Of a DNA stretch of 33,955 nucleotides, positions 15,719 to 22,363 are shown piece after piece. How positions within the stretch are numbered: position 1 is the stretch's first letter; every line of letters starts with the position of its first letter. This DNA is from a virus. Location: positions 1-33,955 of IMG/VR virus record IMGVR_UViG_3300035670_000782; one strand, written 5' to 3'. Position numbers and translations under genes: made by a program. The notes under the pieces are model-generated. The model saw only the letters and a program-made list of their open reading frames with translations. It had not been told where the DNA came from and searched no databases.

Positions 15719-16336
15719 TTACGTAGCAACTTTTGTTGACAAAAACCTTTTGGATTTAGATCGAACAATAGCAGATACAATATCCTCGCCATTGGCAAGC
15801 CTGCGATACACAGAACCCGGAGAGATCTGGTAGTCATCGCACCAGTCATGCAGGCACTTGGTTGTATCGCCGATCGTCACCAAAATGTTGCTCCGGTTGT
15901 TACGAGACTGCACAGCCCTAGAAGTCCAGCGAACATTGCCAAGCTCGTAATTGCCGTCGTTATTGATACGATCAAGCGTATGCTCTGGACTAGGTGGCTC
16001 TCCGACATCTCGAAGAAAGTTCTCAAACGCCTCCCAATCAGGAGAAAACCCAATACCGCGTCTACCGTAGTTGTGATAAGCAGGATGATGGGGATTGCTG
16101 CACCGAGCTTTCATGTTGCACCATACATTGTAGATCTGGCTATGACGTTTGCCGTGGCGACGATTAGAGAGTCCAGAGCGCAATAAACACCCGCACGACT
16201 TTGTGTGGCCTATCTTGACTGCGCCGGCCAGCTTTACGCACTCCTTGCCGCAGTCACACACCAGACGCCACAACTTCTGACCGTGTTTGTTCTTGCCCGC
16301 TTCCTCAATGAACTGCAATTTACCGTAGCGTTGCAT
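15719..16336 (-). CDS. free-standing HNH homing endonuclease, 205 aa
   Basis: A Cys cluster near the N-terminus (C27, C29, C33, C48, C50; CDCGKEC and SCGC) suggests a zinc-binding module. The core holds the HNH-type signature HTLDRINNDGNYELGNVRW (119-137), followed by SRNNRS, as in phage HNH endonucleases of group I intron/free-standing type. Residues 160-190 (CLHDWCDDYQISPGSVYRRL) look like a NUMOD or helix-turn-helix DNA-binding tail. It sits between two structural genes with an AGGAGGT ribosome site, stronger than most of its neighbours. No intron or split gene is evident, so it is probably a mobile, self-spreading gene inserted in the tail region. Confidence 0.85.
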   Translation of the reverse strand: MQRYGKLQFIEEAGKNKHGQKLWRLVCDCGKECVKLAGAVKIGHTKSCGCLLRSGLSNRRHGKRHSQIYNVWCNMKARCSNPHHPAYHNYGRRGIGFSPDWEAFENFLRDVGEPPSPEHTLDRINNDGNYELGNVRWTSRAVQSRNNRSNILVTIGDTTKCLHDWCDDYQISPGSVYRRLANGEDIVSAIVRSKSKRFLSTKVAT

Positions 16337-16392
16337 AGTGACCTCCTGTTGAAAGCCACCATGCTATCAGGATTTAACCAACCAATGCAATC

Positions 16393-16830
16393 TCAACTGA
16401 TCCTTATGATCGCGTTGCTTGCATCAGCAGTCGGGAAGATGATGGTAAACGTCCCAGCCGTCGAAGTCTTCGCCCCACCAAAGTCCAGAACACACACCGC
16501 AGGATTGCCCGCCGCCGTGTCGTTATAGATCAACGCCCCATAGGCCGTGATCGTCGCACTGGTGAACGACAGATCAGCAAAGTCCGTGAACGCAGTTGTC
16601 CCCGAGCTGATCGGCGTTACATTGGTCAGCGTACCACCCCCCGCAGAGTACGAACCCGACGCGCTGACCTCGTTGGTCGCCGTGTAGGCCGTAGTCGCCG
16701 CCGTAAACGAAGCGCTGTTGTCGTAAAGCGCCAACTTGAAGGTGTTGCCCGTGCTGGCCGTGAAGTTGTGAACACCCTGCATCAACTCGACCTTGAAGCT
16801 GGTGCACATGAAGTTACCGGTAAATGCCAT
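16393..16830 (-). CDS. tail/neck-region structural protein, 145 aa
   Basis: The sequence begins MAFTGNFMCTSFKVELMQGVHNF, continues with Thr/Ala-rich beta strands (FKLALYDNSASFTAATTAY) and ends FTIIFPTADASNAIIRI. I recall this layout from virion proteins of uncultured phages that precede the neck proteins, but not a named family. It starts one base after the stop of the upstream gene. The 56 bases downstream, up to the endonuclease gene, hold only its ribosome site. Confidence 0.8.
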   Translation of the reverse strand: MAFTGNFMCTSFKVELMQGVHNFTASTGNTFKLALYDNSASFTAATTAYTATNEVSASGSYSAGGGTLTNVTPISSGTTAFTDFADLSFTSATITAYGALIYNDTAAGNPAVCVLDFGGAKTSTAGTFTIIFPTADASNAIIRIS

Positions 16831-16831
16831 T

Positions 16832-17119
16832 TCAGTTCTCCAAAATTGAACGAAGTTCCGCGTGCCCAGCCTGCATCAGCCGGTTTGCAGTGGTTGCGCG
16901 ATCCTGTGTGATCGCTTCGTTGAGGTAAAACAAAACCACTTGTCGTACCTGCTCCTTGAATGCCCGGGCCTGCGCTTGAACCGCCGGATGCGATTGATCC
17001 CCAACAAAGACGATTTTGTCAGCCGCCCGTTGCGCAAGCTCCTCAGGGGTCCAGCCGCGCTCGGTGGTGGTGGCGACTTGAACACCACCCAACAAAACAG
17101 GGGATTGAACAGAAATCAT
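16832..17119 (-). CDS. small helical conserved phage protein, 95 aa
   Basis: The first 20 residues (MISVQSPVLLGGVQVATTTE) are extended. The remainder is strongly helical with RGWTPEELAQRAADKIVFVG and a long charged helix ending NRLMQAGHAELRSILEN. It overlaps the upstream neck gene by ATGA. Proteins of this type recur at this place in uncultured phage contigs. Function unknown. Confidence 0.78.
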   Translation of the reverse strand: MISVQSPVLLGGVQVATTTERGWTPEELAQRAADKIVFVGDQSHPAVQAQARAFKEQVRQVVLFYLNEAITQDRATTANRLMQAGHAELRSILEN

Positions 17120-17772
17120 GGTCCGGGTGACTCCGATTTGATGGGAAGACGAATCATGCCATCCCGATACTCATCGCGACGACGGCGGCCCTGCTGCTCA
17201 ATGCCAAGCCCTTGCAGCGCCTCTTTGTAAGCAGACTTGAAGTAGTTCAGCATATCCAACGGGCCCTTGGTGTAACTATACGCCTGAACAAGACAGGCAT
17301 AAAGCAGCGCTTCCGGCGCATTGATGCTAATCCAAGTCGTAGGATTGGTTGATGACAACTGTACAGGACGATAGATGTACCCGAGTTCAACCGTAAAATT
17401 GGCATTTGGCGTGGGTGCGACATAAAACGTGTCCTGATCCCAAACCGAGTAGTACTTTGGAACGCCCGTAGCCGACCCATCCGGCCAGAACTCCTTCATG
17501 AAGGACGTGTCCCGGAAATCCAAGAAGATCTGATCCCCAGACACCGTGATCATCATGTACCGATGCGTCAGAATGCCTGACGGAGCGGCCAAAAACCGAT
17601 TCCCAGAGGTCATGTTGCCGGCCACCTCGACCTTGAAGACATCTAGATCGATCTCGCGAAGGATCTGATTCTCCGCCATCGTGATGAACGTGTTGATGAC
17701 CGAATTGGTGAAGACGTTCGCCCCCACCTCGGTGTAGTTGCGAATGTTCGTGACAAGCTCGTCGTAGGTCAT
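17116..17772 (-). CDS. head-tail adaptor/neck protein, 218 aa
   Basis: The N-terminus (TYDELVTNIRNYTEV, then SVINTFITMAENQILREIDLDVFKVE) is helical. The middle (GVPKYYSVWDQDTFYVAPTPNANFTVELGYIYRP) is a beta-rich block that I recognise from neck or tail-tubular-type proteins of uncultured podoviruses. The C-terminal helix (NYFKSAYKEALQGLGIEQQG) and the basic RRRRDE stretch suggest contact with DNA or the portal. A connector role is inferred from this similarity and from the position next to a zinc-knuckle-like protein and the gp4-like gene. It overlaps both neighbours by ATGA. Confidence 0.82.
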   Translation of the reverse strand: MTYDELVTNIRNYTEVGANVFTNSVINTFITMAENQILREIDLDVFKVEVAGNMTSGNRFLAAPSGILTHRYMMITVSGDQIFLDFRDTSFMKEFWPDGSATGVPKYYSVWDQDTFYVAPTPNANFTVELGYIYRPVQLSSTNPTTWISINAPEALLYACLVQAYSYTKGPLDMLNYFKSAYKEALQGLGIEQQGRRRRDEYRDGMIRLPIKSESPGP

Positions 17773-18119
17773 GATGTGCTCACTGTGACAGATCCAACGA
17801 CGCCCTGAGCAATCAAGGCCTGACCCTCAACATACGGCCTCATGTCATTGGTGCCGCGCGCTGAACCGTAGCTTTGGAAAGCGGTGAATCCGGGTGCACC
17901 AACATACACCGACACCGGCTCAATCCGATCTGGGCGAGGATCCCGCAAAGCGATTGCGTCACCCCGATATCTCAGAGGCTCAAGCTGCGGCTCTTTAGGC
18001 TCATAGTCATCCGGACAGACCATGTAGCCCTGCCAATTCTTCCGCAGGGTGTTATACGGATAGCGTTGACCGCAATAATCGCACAGGGCGAGCGAGTATT
18101 TGCCGGTCGCATACGCCAT
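17769..18119 (-). CDS. small protein with incomplete zinc-knuckle N-terminus, 116 aa
   Basis: Residues 13-16 are CDYC and a later Cys is at 35 (VCPDDYEPK). In related proteins that I recall, the second pair is CPECxEPK; here position 38 is Asp, so the knuckle would lack its fourth Cys ligand. The rest is a Pro/Arg-rich region (EPLRYRGDAIALRDPRPDRIEP) and a Gly-rich C-terminus. It lies between two connector genes and overlaps one by ATGA. A scaffold-like structural role is inferred; metal binding is doubtful here. Confidence 0.78.
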   Translation of the reverse strand: MAYATGKYSLALCDYCGQRYPYNTLRKNWQGYMVCPDDYEPKEPQLEPLRYRGDAIALRDPRPDRIEPVSVYVGAPGFTAFQSYGSARGTNDMRPYVEGQALIAQGVVGSVTVSTS

Positions 18120-18120
18120 G

Positions 18121-18786
18121 CTAGACCCCTAGATCCGGCACGAACTGCACGCTGGCAGTGTCTCGGTCCTCCAGAGCAGCCCGCTGAAAATCCTCTTCGT
18201 ACATGGCTTTCAAGGCCTGCACCCGGTCCGGAGCAAACTTCAAGGACAAGTAATACGCCAACCCAGATGCCAAGCAAGGCAAGAACCTAAAGTTGACGTC
18301 AGTCGTGTTGGTGTAGTCGCCAGCATCCTGAATTCGCCGGATGCGGTAGTAAACAAAGGTGTAGTTCTGATCCGCCGCCGGATAGAAAAACACCTTCGGG
18401 ACATTGGTCCGCTGCACATAAAACTGTGCCGGCCGAGCTTGAGAGGTCTTGTCAGGGACGTTCAGCCAGTCCTCCCGACTGATCCGCTCGATGTAGACAT
18501 CCGTATTGGTGCCTTGGCTGTTCTGGCGAATGATTGCCTCAAGCACATTGACCGTGTCCGTCGGCAAGGAGATCTCATTGTCCCCCTGCACCAGCGAATA
18601 AGTCGCCTGCTCGATGGTCCAAAGGTTCAACCCCCGATTGGCCCAGTCCAAGAAAAGCAGGTTGAGCGAGCGGCGCGCAGTGTTTAACTGATAGCCGCTC
18701 TGCGGACGCATGCCGCACCGCTCAAATGCCTCTTCAACTAAGTCATCAATCGACAGGTTGAAGTCTGTGGTCCCAGAAGTGGCCAT
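18121..18786 (-). CDS. head-tail connector protein (P22 gp4-like position), 221 aa
   Basis: The sequence SGTTDFNLSIDDLVEEAFERCGMRPQ, then TARRSLNLLFLDWANRGLNLW, is a recognisable connector/tail accessory family of uncultured podoviruses, similar in size and context to the P22 gp4-type head-completion proteins. A beta-rich middle (TFVYYRIRRIQDAGDYTN) and a helical C-terminus (FLPCLASGLAYYLSLKFAPDRVQALKAMYEEDF) follow. In the family it attaches below the portal to close the head. The start overlaps the upstream stop (TGATG). Function inferred from similarity and from the neck gene neighbourhood. Confidence 0.82.
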   Translation of the reverse strand: MATSGTTDFNLSIDDLVEEAFERCGMRPQSGYQLNTARRSLNLLFLDWANRGLNLWTIEQATYSLVQGDNEISLPTDTVNVLEAIIRQNSQGTNTDVYIERISREDWLNVPDKTSQARPAQFYVQRTNVPKVFFYPAADQNYTFVYYRIRRIQDAGDYTNTTDVNFRFLPCLASGLAYYLSLKFAPDRVQALKAMYEEDFQRAALEDRDTASVQFVPDLGV

Positions 18787-19001
18787 CAGTCACACATCCC
18801 GCCCTTGCGGTAGCCCTTGACCATGCCCCCGCCCATCATTTTTTTGCCCATGGCCATGCGCTTGTGCTGGTTCACAGCACCGCCTTTTTTCATCATCACC
18901 GGGCCGGTCGTCTTGCTGGTCTCGGACACCATCTTGTTTTTGGGACCGCTTTCAACGGCACCACCGCCACGCGTCGCGCAGCCCATTCCACGTCCAGCCA
19001 T
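18786..19001 (-). CDS. small Lys/Gly/Met-rich protein, 71 aa
   Basis: The start MAGRGMGCATRGGGAVESG at 19001 is preferred to the in-frame ATG at 19007, because the GGGG ribosome site is then eight bases away rather than two. The product contains KKGGAVNQHKRMAMGKKM and ends GYRKGGMCD, with 11 Met in 71 residues. It is related in style to its upstream neighbour and carries the KxGG motif seen elsewhere. Likely a small basic virion-associated or DNA-binding protein; function unknown. Confidence 0.75.
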   Translation of the reverse strand: MAGRGMGCATRGGGAVESGPKNKMVSETSKTTGPVMMKKGGAVNQHKRMAMGKKMMGGGMVKGYRKGGMCD

Positions 19002-19003
19002 GA

Positions 19004-19240
19004 TCATTTCCCCTTTTTCATAACGGAGCCACCCATCTTCATCTTATGCTTGGCTCCCGGCATCATCGAGCCATCAGGCATTTTGTGCATAGCACGGCCT
19101 TTTGCATCAGAAGAAGACTTCTTCATGGCACGGCCGGACTTGTCCGCCATACCGCCCATCTTCATCTTTCCAACCCCATCGGCTGCAAAAGACGGCACCA
19201 TCTTACCGCCTTTCTTCACCATTTTCATCTTCTCTTTCAT
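19004..19240 (-). CDS. small Lys/Met-rich protein, 78 aa
   Basis: The sequence has 15 Met and 19 Lys in 78 residues, with blocks such as MKEKMKMVKKGGKMVPSF and HKMKMGGSVMKKGK. No domain is recognised. The ATG at 19240 has AGGG seven bases upstream, and the stop lies immediately before or inside the next gene's start region, which supports a real coupled gene. Metal binding or DNA condensation are possible, but neither is shown. Confidence 0.72.
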   Translation of the reverse strand: MKEKMKMVKKGGKMVPSFAADGVGKMKMGGMADKSGRAMKKSSSDAKGRAMHKMPDGSMMPGAKHKMKMGGSVMKKGK

Positions 19241-19244
19241 TGCA

Positions 19245-19490
19245 TTACCCTGCCTTTCGCATTTCGTCCAGTTTGGCTTCCAGACGGTTGAACCGCTGGT
19301 CTACATGGCTGACGATCCTGTCAAAGCGATCGTCGACCTCTTTTCGCGTGACATGCTCACGGGCCATCTCTTCACGGGTCCTATTGAGCAGGATCCCAAG
19401 ACGGCCGAGCTCGTCAAATTTACCCTTCAAGAAGACTCCCATCACGCCCACCAAGGCCGTAAGGACAATGTTCCAGATCATCATTTCCAT
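19245..19490 (-). CDS. small membrane-anchored coiled-coil protein, 81 aa, lysis-cassette associated
   Basis: The ATG at 19490 has a GAGG site seven bases upstream; an in-frame TTG one codon earlier is less likely. Residues 1-22 (MEMMIWNIVLTALVGVMGVFL) are a single transmembrane helix. The rest is a charged coiled coil (KFDELGRLGILLNRTREEM, VDDRFDRIVSHVDQRF). One N-terminal membrane helix plus a periplasmic-length coiled coil next to the holin and endolysin fits an inner-membrane spanin or holin-accessory role, but no partner lipoprotein was found in the window, so this is inference. Confidence 0.78.
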   Translation of the reverse strand: MEMMIWNIVLTALVGVMGVFLKGKFDELGRLGILLNRTREEMAREHVTRKEVDDRFDRIVSHVDQRFNRLEAKLDEMRKAG

Positions 19491-19499
19491 CAAATCACC

Positions 19500-19760
19500 T
19501 CAACACTTCCAAGCCTTCAACGACAGCGCCTTACGCGTTGGCCGTCCTTTTTCATCCTTCATCGGCCCGGGCATCCCAGACATCCGCGCACAAAACGACT
19601 TCCTGCGCTTGGCATCCTTCTCGGTCTTCGGGTTCGGAGCGGGAGGCTTCAGTCCCGGCTTACCCGGATTAGCCGCGTTGTAACTGGCGCGGCCTTTGGC
19701 GTTCAATCCACCCTTTGGGTTCTTACCTTCCTTGCGCGTCCAAGCGGGAGTCTTAGCCAT
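19500..19760 (-). CDS. small basic phage protein of DUF6321 type, 86 aa
   Basis: The pattern TPAWTRKEGKNPKGGLNAKGRASYN, then KSFCARMSGMPGPMKDEKGRPTRKALSLKAW, is a widespread small phage protein family that I recall as DUF6321. It is rich in Lys, Arg, Pro and Gly. AGAGG lies five bases before the ATG. Function unknown; it is a member of a set of small basic proteins in this phage. Confidence 0.82.
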   Translation of the reverse strand: MAKTPAWTRKEGKNPKGGLNAKGRASYNAANPGKPGLKPPAPNPKTEKDAKRRKSFCARMSGMPGPMKDEKGRPTRKALSLKAWKC

Positions 19761-19762
19761 AC

Positions 19763-20152
19763 TTACCTCTTGATTGCGTCCGCTATAGTCGGTGCGATCT
19801 TTTCAACCGACCTGCCAATCACGTAGCCTCCGAGCCCAAACTCAACAATAGACCAGAGCTTCAAATACTCTGCTTCAGACAATCCCGGTGCTGCCCAACC
19901 AAACCACCGTGCCACAATCAGCAGTACGAAGGTAATCATCGTCAACGGTCGCCAGTTGCTGGCCAGCCAGTGAGTGGAGGCGGCCTCGGTCTTAATGATA
20001 TCGGCAGCGGCGGCGTTCAACTGATGGGCGTTTTGCCATAACTGAGAAGCGACCTCAGCCTCGGCCTTGGCGGCTTCTGTCGGGTCAGGGAATTTTGACG
20101 CGACAATCTTCCCAAGAATAGGAGCCAGCACCGGAATGAGGGCTTGAATCAT
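19763..20152 (-). CDS. holin of the three-TM GTA type, 129 aa
   Basis: Three hydrophobic segments are visible: residues 1-18 (IQALIPVLAPILGKIV), about 69-86 (PLTMITFVLLIVARWFGW) and about 97-113 (LKLWSIVEFGLGGYVIG). The block HWLASNWRPLTMITF, ending SEAEYLKLW, matches the three-TM holin family known from gene-transfer agents. Holins make pores in the inner membrane that release the endolysin. The gene starts one base after the endolysin stop, with a GGAGG site, so the two are co-translated as a lysis pair. Confidence 0.88.
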   Translation of the reverse strand: MIQALIPVLAPILGKIVASKFPDPTEAAKAEAEVASQLWQNAHQLNAAAADIIKTEAASTHWLASNWRPLTMITFVLLIVARWFGWAAPGLSEAEYLKLWSIVEFGLGGYVIGRSVEKIAPTIADAIKR

Positions 20153-20665
20153 CTACGCCTCCAAGAGCGTAGCAATACGCCTAGCCCAACCACGAGAAAA
20201 CGAGGGCCAGCCAGACATCGAGGTCATCGCCGTCAAACGCTTTGCCAGCATACGACGCAAAATGCCTTCAGGGTTAAGCTCGTTGATTGCGGCCAACGTC
20301 TTCGGACCAAGAAGGCCGTCCGGTGTAGCGCCTACCGCTTCTTGCAGCCACCTAATGGCGGCCCCCGGACCGGAGTTCACACCGGCATCAAAGACGGCAT
20401 AGCGAATGAGCGGAGGCAGCTCGTCGGCACGGACTGAGTCCCAGTACAGAGAACGATAGAACGGATCAACATCCTGTCGGGTCAGGGCGCGCATCTCATC
20501 ATGCGTAACCTGACGACCGACATACCGTTCCCAAGCAGCTTGAGTCACTCCAAGGTTCGTGCACCCCGGACGACCATCAGGCAGCTTGTTCCCCGGATCG
20601 TTAGGATCGTCCGTGAAACCCCCCTCCAGATCAAGGAGGTGGGTGAGCACCGTACTCCATTCCAT
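20153..20665 (-). CDS. endolysin, glycoside hydrolase family 108 muramidase, 170 aa
   Basis: ATG at 20665 (MEWSTVLTHLLDLEGGF) is chosen because GGGAGG lies five bases upstream and the family starts here; the in-frame ATG at 20695 lies within an intergenic hairpin. The motif LEGGFTDDPNDPG, then TNLGVTQ, holds the catalytic Glu14 of GH108 lysozymes. The C-terminal part (WLQEAVGATPDGLLGPKTLAAIN) matches the peptidoglycan-binding PG_binding_3 region of this family. It cuts the glycan backbone of host peptidoglycan at lysis. No signal peptide is present, so it needs the holin at 19763-20152 for export. Confidence 0.9.
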   Translation of the reverse strand: MEWSTVLTHLLDLEGGFTDDPNDPGNKLPDGRPGCTNLGVTQAAWERYVGRQVTHDEMRALTRQDVDPFYRSLYWDSVRADELPPLIRYAVFDAGVNSGPGAAIRWLQEAVGATPDGLLGPKTLAAINELNPEGILRRMLAKRLTAMTSMSGWPSFSRGWARRIATLLEA

Positions 20666-20686
20666 AGCGGCCTCCCATGACTTGAT

Positions 20687-20722
20687 AAAACTCATGCCAA
20701 TGCCCACATTGGCACAAGTTTT
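20687..20722. terminator. long intergenic hairpin, probable attenuator/terminator before the endolysin
   Basis: Arms TGCCAATG (20695-20702) and CATTGGCA (20707-20714) pair perfectly around a four-base loop. They are extended by outer arms AAAACT (20687-20692) and AGTTTT (20717-20722), with wobble TG/TG pairs between on the minus strand, making a 16-bp stem. On the minus strand it ends in TTTT, a weak T-run. It lies between a structural gene and the lysis cassette, so it could reduce read-through or process the transcript. Confidence 0.55.
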
Positions 20723-21023
20723 AGGCAGGCGCTCCGCCCTCAAAGAGCAGCGTTACACTCGTAATCTCAGACGAACTGAGGTCGATGTAGATGCCGCTTT
20801 CAAAGAGGATGCCCATGTCGGGGATGATCAAGTCCTGAGACCCAATCGCTGCGGGCGACGTCACAGTCAGCTTTGCCGATCCACCACTTGTACTCCCATC
20901 CTTCAGAGTGATCGTGGCGGACGTGGCCGTGTGCGTGAAGTACACCCCCAGCAAACGCGTGCGGCCAGAGACCGCAGCCGAAGCCGCAGTCTTACGTACC
21001 GACTGAATATTGCTGAAGCTCAT
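20721..21023 (-). CDS. small structural protein, 100 aa
   Basis: The sequence begins MSFSNIQSVRKTAASAAVSG and has a beta-rich body (RLLGVYFTHTATSATITLKDG, then LLFEGGAPA). Small proteins of this kind are common next to capsid genes in uncultured phages and are thought to be virion components; position supports that. AGGAG lies six bases upstream of the ATG. No enzyme motif is visible. Confidence 0.78.
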   Translation of the reverse strand: MSFSNIQSVRKTAASAAVSGRTRLLGVYFTHTATSATITLKDGSTSGGSAKLTVTSPAAIGSQDLIIPDMGILFESGIYIDLSSSEITSVTLLFEGGAPA

Positions 21024-21035
21024 GCCACGCTCCTA

Positions 21036-21275
21036 TTAGGACAGGGCAGCGCCGACAGCGGTAACCCAAGCAGATCCGGTGCTGATGACGAGGCAATACT
21101 CATTGTTGCCTGCGCCGTTGTCGTTAATCAGACGAACTTGGCCGGCATTGGCGGCGGCTGCCGTTGGCAGCGCAGAGGTCGCGACAGCGGTCAGTTTCAA
21201 GAAGTCGACGATGGTGATGTCGCCTTCAAAGCCATTATCGGATTTGACCGGTCCGGAAAAAGTAGTACGGGACAT
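21036..21275 (-). CDS. small conserved phage protein, 79 aa
   Basis: The start MSRTTFSGPVKSDNGFEGD at 21275 is preferred to the in-frame ATG at 21308, because GAGGA lies just upstream and the shorter form matches the family. The body ALPTAAAANAGQVRLINDNGAGN, then LVISTGSAWVTAVGAALS, is beta-rich. It resembles short virion proteins I recall from uncultured phage contigs. It is the first gene after a likely promoter and a hairpin leader. Confidence 0.78.
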   Translation of the reverse strand: MSRTTFSGPVKSDNGFEGDITIVDFLKLTAVATSALPTAAAANAGQVRLINDNGAGNNEYCLVISTGSAWVTAVGAALS

Positions 21276-21301
21276 TTGTTCCTCACATGCGAGTTTGATG
21301 A

Positions 21302-21346
21302 GGCACATCTGTCTGCATGTCGTCAGCCGGGACTGTCAGATGTGCC
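21302..21346. repeat. 10-bp inverted repeat in the transcript leader
   Basis: GGCACATCTG (21302-21311) and CAGATGTGCC (21337-21346) are perfect reverse complements separated by 25 bases. In the minus-strand transcript they would form a stem in the 5' leader of the gene at 21036-21275, between the candidate promoter and its start codon. Confidence 0.5.
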
Positions 21347-21367
21347 GGTAACCCCGGGATGGAGATC

Positions 21368-21396
21368 GTTTTAACATGAAGCTCTGGTGTCGTCAA
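21368..21396 (-). promoter_or_regulatory. candidate promoter after the capsid terminator
   Basis: On the minus strand TTGACG (21391-21396) is followed after 17 bases by TAAAAC (21368-21373). The -35 matches five of six consensus bases and the -10 four of six. It lies just past the terminator that closes the head operon and would restart transcription for the lysis, neck and tail genes. Supported by sequence pattern only. Confidence 0.42.
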
Positions 21397-21401
21397 GCAC
21401 G

Positions 21402-21434
21402 ACAAAAAACAAAAAGCCCCCTTTCGGGGGCTCC
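21402..21434 (-). terminator. rho-independent terminator after the major capsid gene
   Basis: On the minus strand AGCCCCC, a GAAA loop and GGGGGCT form a seven-bp stem (21415-21432), followed by a T-rich run (TTTTTGTTTTTT, 21403-21414). It lies about 20 bases after the capsid stop codon, at the natural end of the head operon. The stem, tetraloop and T-run are textbook features. Confidence 0.85.
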
Positions 21435-21455
21435 AAACACATCGTGTGATGTGCT

Positions 21456-22361
21456 TTAAGCGCCGGGCGAACCGAAGATGCCGCGCGGATCGCTGAAGCC
21501 GAAGCTATAGCGCTCACGAGCCTTGTAGCGGACGTTGCCAGTGTCGAAGTCACCCTCGAAACCGGTCTTAATCGCCACACGAGAGAACATCTTCATGCCG
21601 TTGGGCGCATCGGTCTTGATGAACCACGCATCCGGGTCGGTCAGGAAGTGGTTGACGGTGTAGCCCTGCGGCACCATACCCATGTTCCGAATCGCGTTGA
21701 TGTCATTGTCCGCCGTCCCAACACGAAGCGTGGACTTCATGATTCGATCAGCAGTAAACATCAGCTCTTTCGGGATGATGAGCTTCAGGCCTTGAACGGC
21801 AATCTTCAGCCCACGCTCATCCGTGAACGCCGCGATGTCGATCAGAGCCTGCTCAAGCGAGGTCTCAGACAGATCCGCAGAAACGGTCAGCTCGTTCTTG
21901 AGATCCGGACCCGCCAGCGTGGGATGATCCAGAGCGCAAAGAGGCTTGCCATCGCCGCCGATCGAGGTGTCGAATGCGCCATTCAGCACGGACGCCGCCT
22001 TGATCTGCTTGGTTTGAGCCATCGAACGGGCCAGCGCCCTAGTGTAGCGTGCCGACAGACGATCGTAGAGGTTGTCCTCCACGGCTTCTTCGGTCAGCGA
22101 AAACGCCAGCGCAACGGTCTCGTGAGTGTAGCGAGCGGTGTAAACCTCTTGCGCCTGATCGTATGCAACGCCAGCGCCTTCCGTCTTCACCGGAGCCTCG
22201 CCAAAGCCCGACTCCATCACCTCTTCCTCAAACGCACGATCAGAAGTTTCAATGGAGTAGATCTCCGTGTGCTCCTGTTCGTAGTTCTTGTACTCGAGGC
22301 CAAACAGAGCATTGAGACCGGGCTCAAGCTCTTTCACCAGTTGTGCACGTGAAATTGCCAT
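21456..22361 (-). CDS. major capsid protein, HK97-type, 301 aa
   Basis: The sequence LVKELEPGLNALFGLEYKNYEQEHTEIY, then VALAFSLTEEAVEDNLYDRLSARYTRALARSMAQTKQI, is characteristic of a major capsid family of uncultured phages with an HK97-type fold. The C-terminal part (LFTADRIMKST, then MFSRVAIKTGFEGDFDTGNVRYKARERYSFGFSDPRGIFGSPGA) ends with a conserved Phe/Gly-rich strand. It follows scaffold and decoration genes and is closed by a clear terminator, as expected for the most abundant virion protein. AAGGAG lies seven bases before the ATG. Confidence 0.88.
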   Translation of the reverse strand: MAISRAQLVKELEPGLNALFGLEYKNYEQEHTEIYSIETSDRAFEEEVMESGFGEAPVKTEGAGVAYDQAQEVYTARYTHETVALAFSLTEEAVEDNLYDRLSARYTRALARSMAQTKQIKAASVLNGAFDTSIGGDGKPLCALDHPTLAGPDLKNELTVSADLSETSLEQALIDIAAFTDERGLKIAVQGLKLIIPKELMFTADRIMKSTLRVGTADNDINAIRNMGMVPQGYTVNHFLTDPDAWFIKTDAPNGMKMFSRVAIKTGFEGDFDTGNVRYKARERYSFGFSDPRGIFGSPGA

Positions 22362-22363
22362 GA

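Noticed and set aside
18864-19826. 320-residue plus-strand frame
   Set aside because: Antisense to several small genes with convincing ribosome sites and coupled starts.
20666-20743. Longer endolysin start at 20743 or 20695
   Set aside because: Both lie in the hairpin or upstream gene end; the 20665 ATG has GGGAGG at ideal spacing.
22341-22356. Second parS-like word at the capsid gene start
   Set aside because: Only 11 of 16 positions agree with the parS consensus, and it is not palindromic.
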